From the NCBI GenBank assembly GCA_002315255.1, contig DCGM01000083.1, positions 591 through 11,871 on the forward strand: a DNA stretch of 11,281 nt, written 5' to 3'. Positions 6,927 to 11,281 of this stretch are shown here, piece by piece. Positions within the stretch are counted from its first letter, which is position 1; every line of letters begins with the position of its first letter. The notes beneath the pieces are model-generated. The model was not told where the DNA came from. It saw only the letters and a program-made list of their open reading frames with translations, and searched no databases. The DNA is from Lachnospiraceae bacterium UBA1778 (GTDB lineage: Bacteria > Bacillota > Clostridia > Lachnospirales > Lachnospiraceae). A program made the translations under genes and the position numbers.

Positions 6927-7853
6927 TTAAAGGTTCAAAGTTTCCCCGGCCGGAATAACGATTTTCTCACCGTCGATTTTTGCATATACATCAAGCGAAG
7001 ACGGGTTCGTGATCGAACTTCCTGTAATTCTCACCGCGCGGACCGCGTCTTCGTAATCGAAGACCTCATGCACCGTCGAATACCAGAAATCCTGCGGGCG
7101 GTTTCCGTAACGCGCTGCGAACGTTTCGAGGACATCCCAGTTGTGCGCATTTTCAAAATCATGCGAATGGACGCCGAAGCAGAAGAACTTCAAACCGCCG
7201 TCATCCGGATAAGAATCGAAGAGCTCTGCCACTTCATTCAGGCACATATTGTCGGCATTATAGGTCCAGCACATCCGATCCTCCGGAATCGCGAAATTTG
7301 TGCTGTTTTTCGAGCAGCGGACACCGCGGACGGACTGGAAGCCGTAGTCAATGAGCCGCCGGAAAACCGCCGGATTTCGCTGCTGTCCGCAGGGCCAGAT
7401 ATAGCCGTGAACATGCTCTTTTCCGAAAACCGATTCGAGTTCCTTTTGGCAATCGTCGACGAGCTCCATATATTTGTCGTCACCTGCGAGATAAGTCCAG
7501 GCGTACGTGTAAATCCGGTAAAGGTCCGGCTCCTCTGTGCGATAGCCGAACGCTTTATCCGCTGTTTCATTGCCGGGGAAAAGCTCGTCTTTCAGGATAA
7601 CTTCGCGATCCTCAGTGAACGGATACGCGTGATACCGGCAATGATTTCCGATATCATAGCCTTCGTAGAATTTCCGGTAGTCGTCCGCAGTATCGAAAAA
7701 ACCAAGCGGCGTGCAGAGGTTAAAGGTGCCGCGGATGCCCGCAGGCTTCGTGATGGCGATAAATTTTTGGTCGAGCGGGACATTGCCGTCATCAATCGTA
7801 AAGGTGATGGTTTTCCGGACAAAGCCCGGGAAGCGGAAGAGGATCTTTTGCAT
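6927..7853 (-). CDS. NodB-type polysaccharide deacetylase-like protein
   Basis: The 308-residue protein begins with an AGGAGG site (7860-7865) six bases before the ATG. The N-terminal half shows carbohydrate esterase family 4 (NodB) signatures: the first motif TIDDG with Asp21 and Asp22 (expected base and metal ligand), GTFNL, and GNHCRYH with His71 and His75 as the metal-binding HxxxH. Later blocks YIWPCGQQ and FGVHSHDF are compatible with the remaining loops of the barrel. There is no signal peptide or membrane anchor, so the enzyme should act in the cytoplasm, unlike peptidoglycan or xylan deacetylases that are exported. It may remove acetyl groups from imported oligosaccharides. It is a single-gene unit, convergent with the surface esterase-like gene. 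The fold is well supported; substrate and true reaction (N- or O-deacetylation, or another hydrolysis) are not known. Confidence 0.82.
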   Translation of the reverse strand: MQKILFRFPGFVRKTITFTIDDGNVPLDQKFIAITKPAGIRGTFNLCTPLGFFDTADDYRKFYEGYDIGNHCRYHAYPFTEDREVILKDELFPGNETADKAFGYRTEEPDLYRIYTYAWTYLAGDDKYMELVDDCQKELESVFGKEHVHGYIWPCGQQRNPAVFRRLIDYGFQSVRGVRCSKNSTNFAIPEDRMCWTYNADNMCLNEVAELFDSYPDDGGLKFFCFGVHSHDFENAHNWDVLETFAARYGNRPQDFWYSTVHEVFDYEDAVRAVRITGSSITNPSSLDVYAKIDGEKIVIPAGETLNL

Positions 7854-7886
7854 AGAGCGCCTCCTGTGTGGATTATTCTGAAGACG

Positions 7887-7895
7887 ATTATAGCA
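7887..7895 (-). promoter_or_regulatory. Extended -10 promoter of the deacetylase-like gene
   Basis: On the minus strand TGCTATAAT gives a perfect -10 box (7887-7892) preceded by the TG of an extended -10 (7894-7895). No good -35 box stands 17 bases further up. Transcription would start near 7880, some 27 bases before the ATG. An imperfect inverted repeat (7898-7935) occupies the -35 region. Confidence 0.6.
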
Positions 7896-7897
7896 TA

Positions 7898-7935
7898 AGT
7901 GCGGGGAAAATGCATCGCGTTATGCATTCCGCACT
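7898..7935. repeat. Inverted repeat over the -35 region, candidate operator
   Basis: AGTGCGG (7898-7904) and CCGCACT (7929-7935) form the outer arms, with AATGCAT (7909-7915) and ATGCATT (7922-7928) inside. The arms are exact; only a four-base GGAA bulge on the left breaks the symmetry. It lies directly upstream of the extended -10 of the deacetylase-like gene, where a repressor or activator would bind. It could also be a hairpin in a transcript from elsewhere. Confidence 0.4.
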
Positions 7936-7938
7936 CCC

Positions 7939-7955
7939 GCGGTGCTTCGCACCGC
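7939..7955. repeat. Small GC-rich hairpin
   Basis: GCGGTGC and GCACCGC form a 7-bp stem around TTC, only three bases after the previous inverted repeat. No function can be assigned. It is part of a run of palindromes between 7898 and 8075. Confidence 0.4.
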
Positions 7956-7975
7956 TCCGCGCTCCATGCGCGGGC

Positions 7976-8036
7976 GTACCATGAATCAAAAACGCCGCTT
8001 TTGTGCGAGCACAAGCGGCGCCTTTGATTATGGTAC
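7976..8036 (-). terminator. Long inverted repeat with terminator-like core, facing the lipoprotein operon
   Basis: A 61-bp near-perfect palindrome has outer arms starting GTACCAT and ending ATGGTAC. The core stem pairs CGCCGCTT plus GTGC (7993-8000, 8003-8006) with GCAC plus AAGCGGCG (8009-8020) around a two-base loop, with a two-base bulge. On the minus strand the core stem runs into five T residues (complement of 7988-7992), as in an intrinsic terminator. It lies about 350 bases after the lipoprotein stop. The extended outer arms are more than a terminator needs, so a repeated palindromic element is an alternative. Confidence 0.5.
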
Positions 8037-8049
8037 TGATAAAACGGCA

Positions 8050-8075
8050 AACGGCACGGGGGGGGCCGTGCCGTT
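8050..8075. repeat. Hairpin enclosing a G8 run
   Basis: A perfect 10-bp stem (8050-8059 with 8066-8075) encloses six G residues, part of a run of eight (8058-8065). T-rich but interrupted sequence follows on the plus strand, and a short GTTTTAT on the minus strand. It may be an auxiliary terminator. The run of G is also a place where sequencing length could be wrong. Confidence 0.45.
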
Positions 8076-8381
8076 CGTCTTTGGGTTTTCTTTAAAGGGG
8101 GGGTATTGTTGAGCAGCTGTTTTGGGGTTAAACAACTTCATCACGATTTTGGGTAAGCGTTTTTTCGCTTACAGGGACTAATATAATGGATAATTGTCAC
8201 CAAAATGTGAACAAAAGCAGTATATTTTGTGTTTTTTATAAAAATTATCAGGTTTTTACACAAAATGTAGTTACAGCATCAACATTATAGCTTCTGCACC
8301 ACTAAATAGCCTGTATCCCCGGGAACTGCCATGTTGTGAAGAATCCGTACCCCAAATTCCCCTTTTTCGCAAACTCCGGGA
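8076..8381. other. AT-rich spacer downstream of the lipoprotein operon
   Basis: No ORF with a ribosome binding site was seen in about 300 bases. It holds a G7 run (8097-8103), a hairpin GTAAGCG-T6-CGCTTAC (8153-8172), a TATAAT on the plus strand (8182-8187), a 9-bp inverted repeat ATTTTGTGT/ACACAAAAT (8224-8232, 8258-8266) and a TATAAT on the minus strand (8284-8289). Neither TATAAT has a convincing -35 box. The stretch could be a long 3' untranslated region or carry an untranslated RNA; no known RNA family was recognised. Confidence 0.4.
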
Positions 8382-9182
8382 TCAACGTTGCCACGGGGCG
8401 CCATAATCCAGATTATTCAGGAGCTCGTAAATCTTATCCACATCATCGAAATCGAGCATATAGAAGATGTAATACGTTCCGTCGTCGTAGTTTTTGTCCG
8501 GGTTCACTTCGTTCCCTGTACGGATGGCGATCGCCCAGACGTTGTCCTGCTTTTCTCCGTCCCACATCTCGCAGAAGCGTCCCTGTTCGAAGCAGAATCC
8601 GTTTTCATCATTTCTTCCGATAGTGTAATAATCTTTGATCTTATAATCACCCCACTTGCCGGCGGAGCCTTTCTCCCAGACGTTCTCAAAAAGCTGCGCG
8701 AGGAAAGCGTTATCCTCTTCCGCCTCTACCGTATAAGCATCATAGTAATATTCCATAAGGACAAATGCGCCATTGCAATTCTCATACAGGACAGCGTCGT
8801 GGAACTTATCTGCGAGATCCTCACGGACAAAAAAGGAACCGTTGCAGAGGAGCAGGGTTTTTGTGATGTTTATGCTGGCAGAATAAGAGGAAAACATATC
8901 TGCGACCAGAATAGGGACGTCCTCCTCGATGGTCTCAATCGATGTCGTGAAAACACCATCTTCCGTAATCAGATTGAGCGTGCCGTCATCATGCGATCCG
9001 GTATAAACATAATTCGTATCATTCCAGCGGATCACGGTGGCTTCGTCATTGATCACGCCATATCTTAACCGAAGCTCGTCGAGCCAGTTACAGGACGCGA
9101 GCGTCATGAAAAGGAATGCGGAGATTAAAACGATCGCCAACGGTTTTTTTGCTGAATGTAATAAACGGATAAACTTTTTCAT
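8382..9182 (-). CDS. Lipoprotein of unknown function, last gene of an ABC operon
   Basis: The 266-residue protein has a lipoprotein signal: basic MKKFIRLLHSAKK, a hydrophobic stretch and lipobox LASC, so Cys31 should be lipid-modified and the rest displayed outside the membrane. The mature part is acidic and rich in Tyr and Asp, with repeated short strand-like segments (VIRWNDTNYVYTG, VFTTSIETI, DGTYYIFYMLDFDD). I recognise no family. An AAGGAGA site lies seven bases before the ATG and overlaps the end of the permease gene, ten bases away, so the two are surely co-transcribed. It may be an accessory or sensing partner of the transporter, perhaps in handling peptides or cell-envelope stress. 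That role rests only on context. Confidence 0.85.
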   Translation of the reverse strand: MKKFIRLLHSAKKPLAIVLISAFLFMTLASCNWLDELRLRYGVINDEATVIRWNDTNYVYTGSHDDGTLNLITEDGVFTTSIETIEEDVPILVADMFSSYSASINITKTLLLCNGSFFVREDLADKFHDAVLYENCNGAFVLMEYYYDAYTVEAEEDNAFLAQLFENVWEKGSAGKWGDYKIKDYYTIGRNDENGFCFEQGRFCEMWDGEKQDNVWAIAIRTGNEVNPDKNYDDGTYYIFYMLDFDDVDKIYELLNNLDYGAPWQR

Positions 9183-9192
9183 AATATTCTCC

Positions 9193-10014
9193 TTATTCGA
9201 GGTTCAGCTTCCGCTTCATGATAAGCCGTGTGAAGATATAGTACAGCGCGCCGATGACAGCCTGTCCGACGATGGCGGCGATCAGGACGACGTGGATTAA
9301 TTCGGCGGGCTCCTTAAAGAAGAACTCCACCAGAAGCTCCTCCAGCTCTCTCATGCTTTCCGAAAGGATGAAGACCGTCGAGAAAATCGTCCAGCAGAAT
9401 GAGAACAATGCGTTCACGCCGAGATAGACGCCGACCGCGAGCGCGATCCGATGCCGCTTCGCGAGCTGTCCGACCGTCAGGCAGAAATAGTAGAAGAGGA
9501 TACCGGAGATCAACGTGAAGAGGATCGCGAAGAAGGCTTCGATAAAGAAGAAGACTACATTCGCCGTGCCGACCGCTTCGGCGACCGCGGAAACGAAATA
9601 ATTGAACGCCTTAACGATTTCCGCGAGCATATCGCCTGAGAACACGATGGTGAACGACAGGAAGATGCAGACGAGATTGATCAGGACAAAGCAGACCGCG
9701 GTGACCGTCTTTACGATCAGGTGCTGGTCTACGGTGACCGGCAGCGTGAAGGTCAGATAACCCTCGTTCGAATAAAGGTTTTTATAAAAACGGACGACGA
9801 TCAGCACTTCGACGATTACCGAGACCGCAGCCATGGCGAGAAAGAGCGCCACACAGGAAATCGCGAAAGGAACATTGTAAAGGAAAGACTCCTTCGCGGG
9901 CTCCGCGATCTGAATGATCCGGTTCAATGCGGCTGCGACGAGCATTCCAAGTTCACAAGGGATTAACGTCTTCGCCAATGCGGCGAACTCATATTTGAAT
10001 AATTTCTTTACCAT
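9193..10014 (-). CDS. ABC-2-type transporter membrane protein
   Basis: The 273-residue protein has about six hydrophobic spans. A cytoplasmic amino end (MVKKLFKYEF) precedes the first span, and the block FYKNLYSNEGYLTFTLPV lies between spans 2 and 3. This block is typical of membrane subunits paired with YtrB-like ATPases in Firmicutes. The ends of spans 5 and 6 and a basic tail (LIMKRKLNLE) fit the same topology. The start overlaps the end of the ATPase gene by seven bases, so translation is likely coupled. Together with the ATPase it should form a homodimeric or two-subunit transporter, either exporter or extractor of a membrane-active compound. The substrate cannot be told from the sequence. 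Confidence 0.87.
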   Translation of the reverse strand: MVKKLFKYEFAALAKTLIPCELGMLVAAALNRIIQIAEPAKESFLYNVPFAISCVALFLAMAAVSVIVEVLIVVRFYKNLYSNEGYLTFTLPVTVDQHLIVKTVTAVCFVLINLVCIFLSFTIVFSGDMLAEIVKAFNYFVSAVAEAVGTANVVFFFIEAFFAILFTLISGILFYYFCLTVGQLAKRHRIALAVGVYLGVNALFSFCWTIFSTVFILSESMRELEELLVEFFFKEPAELIHVVLIAAIVGQAVIGALYYIFTRLIMKRKLNLE

Positions 10015-10706
10015 TTGAACACCTCCCGGAAGAGCTCGTCGACGCTCTTCCCGTTCTCGGAACGGATTTCGTCGACGGATTTCTGAAGAAGGATGCGCCC
10101 GTTCTGGATAAAGACCGCCTCATCCAATATCGACTCAATATCGGAAATCAGATGGGTAGAAATCAGCACGGAGGCCTCCGGACTATAGTTATGGATGATC
10201 GTCGAGACGATATAATCCCGCGTGGCCGGGTCTACGCCGGCAATCGGCTCGTCTAAGACGTATAAAAGGGCCTTCCGGCTCATCGTAAGGATCAGCGCGA
10301 CTTTCTCCTTATTGCCTTTTGAAAGCGTTTTAAGGGGCTGTTTTGCGTTGATTTTGAGGCGCTCCAGCATCGCATACGCGAGATCGGTCCGGAAATCCGC
10401 GAAAAAGTCCGCAAAATAAGCGACAATCTTTTCAACCGTCATATAGGCATTCAAAAAGTGGTTTTCCGGAAGATACGCGACGATCTTCTTTGTTTCCGGG
10501 CCCGGCGCCATTCCATTGATCAGAATGCGGCCAGAGGACGGCTGAAGAAGACCGTTGATCAGTTTGATCATCGTCGTCTTTCCAGAGCCGTTCGGGCCGA
10601 GAAGACCGATGATTTTTCCGCTTTCCAGCGACAGATTCACCCCGTCCAGCGCGGTGAGCTGCCCATAATTTTTTGTCAGGTTTTCACAACGCAGTAATTC
10701 ACTCAT
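10008..10706 (-). CDS. ABC transporter ATP-binding protein
   Basis: The 232-residue protein has all nucleotide-binding motifs: Walker A GPNGSGKTT at 37-45, the YLPE form of the Q-loop region (78-81, Glu in place of Gln), signature LSKGNKEKV at 128-136, Walker B LLYVLDEP at 147-154, D-loop AGVDP and switch His185 in STHLIS. The size and the KGNKEK signature are usual for small ATPases controlled by YtrA-type regulators. The ATG at 10706 overlaps the end of the regulator gene by eight bases and has AAGGAG eight bases upstream. The protein powers the membrane subunit encoded next. Family is certain; the transported substrate is unknown. Confidence 0.95.
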   Translation of the reverse strand: MSELLRCENLTKNYGQLTALDGVNLSLESGKIIGLLGPNGSGKTTMIKLINGLLQPSSGRILINGMAPGPETKKIVAYLPENHFLNAYMTVEKIVAYFADFFADFRTDLAYAMLERLKINAKQPLKTLSKGNKEKVALILTMSRKALLYVLDEPIAGVDPATRDYIVSTIIHNYSPEASVLISTHLISDIESILDEAVFIQNGRILLQKSVDEIRSENGKSVDELFREVFKW

Positions 10707-11061
10707 AATGACACTCCTTTACCATTTCAGCGACCGCATCCTTCGGATATCCCAATGCGGCGAGGTCCCGGACAAGTCCGGCCACCTTTTCCTCCACGAC
10801 AGTTTTTAATTTTTCTTTCGCCAGGTCCGATGCATTGCTGACATACCAGCCTGACCCCCGAATCGAATAGATCAATGATTCCTGCTCCAGCATTTCAAAT
10901 GCTTTCTGCACGGTGTTCGGATTCACGCCCGCCTGTACGGCGACATCCCGGACCGACATCAGCCGGTCGTGCGGCTCAAAGCCCCCGGTCGCAATCGCGG
11001 CACAGATCTTCTCACAGAGCTGCGGACAGATCGGGCGTTCCTTATCTAATGACCACTCCAT
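10699..11061 (-). CDS. YtrA-type GntR-family transcriptional regulator
   Basis: The 120-residue protein has an N-terminal winged helix (about residues 10-75) with the GntR hallmarks PICPQLCEKICAAIATG, LMSVRDVAVQAGVNPNTVQKAF and the wing IRGSGWYV. The C-terminal part is only about 45 residues of helix, too short for a FadR- or HutC-type ligand domain, which defines the YtrA subgroup. The start at 11061 is preferred over the ATG at 11118 because AAGGAGG lies five bases before it and because the upstream frame crosses the likely leader. It is the first gene of the four-gene operon. YtrA-type proteins generally repress the ABC operon they belong to, and the repeat over the promoter -10 fits that. 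The inducer is unknown. Confidence 0.93.
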   Translation of the reverse strand: MEWSLDKERPICPQLCEKICAAIATGGFEPHDRLMSVRDVAVQAGVNPNTVQKAFEMLEQESLIYSIRGSGWYVSNASDLAKEKLKTVVEEKVAGLVRDLAALGYPKDAVAEMVKECHYE

Positions 11062-11125
11062 GCGTACCTCCTTTTCCGGTCGGACGTGCCGGCCGATTTT
11101 CGGTTCGATAGAACACAAACCGTAT

Positions 11126-11147
11126 TACTATATTAGTACAATAGTAC
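11126..11147. promoter_or_regulatory. Candidate operator of the GntR-family regulator
   Basis: TACTAT (11126-11131) and ATAGTA (11141-11146) form an inverted repeat with nine bases between. A tandem TAGTAC-AA-TAGTAC (11134-11147) overlaps it. The sites cover the -10 box of the operon promoter, so a bound regulator would block initiation. The assignment is based on position and symmetry only. Confidence 0.5.
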
Positions 11148-11166
11148 AGTTTGGACGGGTTGTCAA
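11138..11166 (-). promoter_or_regulatory. Predicted promoter of the GntR-ABC-lipoprotein operon
   Basis: On the minus strand a perfect TTGACA (11161-11166) is followed after 17 bases by TATTGT (11138-11143). Transcription would start near 11131, about 70 bases before the regulator ATG. This is the only strong promoter seen for the four genes. Confidence 0.75.
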
Positions 11167-11183
11167 GGGGGATTATTTCCCTA

Positions 11184-11211
11184 AATAAAAAAACTGCCTT
11201 TCCGGCAGTTT
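11184..11211 (-). terminator. Intrinsic terminator after tRNA-Gly
   Basis: AAACTGCC (11191-11198) and GGCAGTTT (11204-11211) form an 8-bp stem around a five-base loop. On the minus strand the stem leads into a run of seven T residues and further A/T. It ends the transcript of the tRNA gene 22 bases upstream on that strand, and separates it from the operon promoter. Confidence 0.88.
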
Positions 11212-11233
11212 CGCATATTTATATAAAGAAAAG

Positions 11234-11281
11234 AGCAGGATACGGGAGTCGGACCCGCCTTCCTAGCTTGGGAAGCTAGTG
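11234..11281 (-). tRNA. tRNA-Gly(CCC), 3' part (5' end outside window)
   Basis: Read on the minus strand, the anticodon arm CTAGC-TTCCCAA-GCTAG has a seven-base loop with anticodon CCC (glycine). It is followed by a four-base variable loop, a T-arm GCGGG-TCCGACT-CCCGT, the acceptor 3' strand ATCCTGC and discriminator T. CCA is not encoded. The D-arm and 5' acceptor strand lie beyond the window. The T-loop is TCCGACT, with C where the near-universal T (pseudouridine 55) is expected. A terminator follows at once, which supports a transcribed gene. Confidence 0.88.

Noticed and set aside
7068..7898. 276-residue open frame on the plus strand
   Set aside because: It is antisense to the deacetylase-like gene and would read through its promoter; it has no recognisable domain.
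8388..9068. 226-residue open frame on the plus strand
   Set aside because: It is antisense to the lipoprotein gene, which has a lipobox and a good ribosome binding site.
11062..11118. Longer amino end for the GntR-family regulator
   Set aside because: The AAGGAGG site lies within it, next to ATG 11061, and the extra residues do not match the family.
1..11281. CRISPR array, insertion sequence, or phage genes
   Set aside because: No regularly spaced repeats, transposase-like frames or phage-type genes were seen.

Overview
The window looks like chromosomal DNA of a Gram-positive Firmicute, probably a gut- or rumen-type Clostridia that degrades plant polysaccharides. The reasons are the strong AGGAGG-type ribosome binding sites before almost every gene, AT-rich spacers between moderately GC-rich genes, a lipoprotein, a large secreted protein with a C-terminal sorting-type anchor, a YtrA-type GntR regulator and intrinsic terminators. 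The species cannot be named from the sequence alone.

Left part (1-3417), glycoside use: the C-terminal end of a six-hairpin-type glycosidase meets a convergent AraC-family regulator. A divergent, AT-rich control region separates that regulator from a family 4 glycoside hydrolase with the CHEV active-site motif known from alpha-galacturonidases. A 15-bp-stem terminator closes this unit.

Middle part (3418-7935): a 1000-residue secreted, surface-anchored protein has its own sigma-A-type promoter. It combines a CBM9-like carbohydrate-binding module, a small helical domain and a glucuronoyl-esterase-like (CE15) alpha/beta-hydrolase domain. The hydrolase keeps the Ser and His but lacks two usual active-site residues. 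It converges on a cytoplasmic NodB-type polysaccharide deacetylase-like gene with an extended -10 promoter. The two sugar-related units together suggest extracellular binding and de-esterification of a uronate-containing plant polysaccharide, followed by intracellular cleavage of uronate oligosaccharides. That link is inference.

Spacer (7866-8381): a hairpin-rich, G-tract-rich and then AT-rich stretch with no convincing gene. It includes a terminator-like structure facing the operon to its right.

Right part (8382-11166, minus strand): a compact four-gene operon, read from right to left: YtrA-type GntR repressor, ABC ATPase, six-span ABC-2-type membrane protein and an unrecognised lipoprotein. 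The genes overlap or nearly touch. A TTGACA/17/TATTGT promoter lies upstream, with a repeat and inverted repeat over the -10 that suits autoregulation. The window ends in the 3' part of a tRNA-Gly(CCC) gene on the minus strand, followed by its terminator. Its T-loop reads TCC instead of the near-universal TTC.
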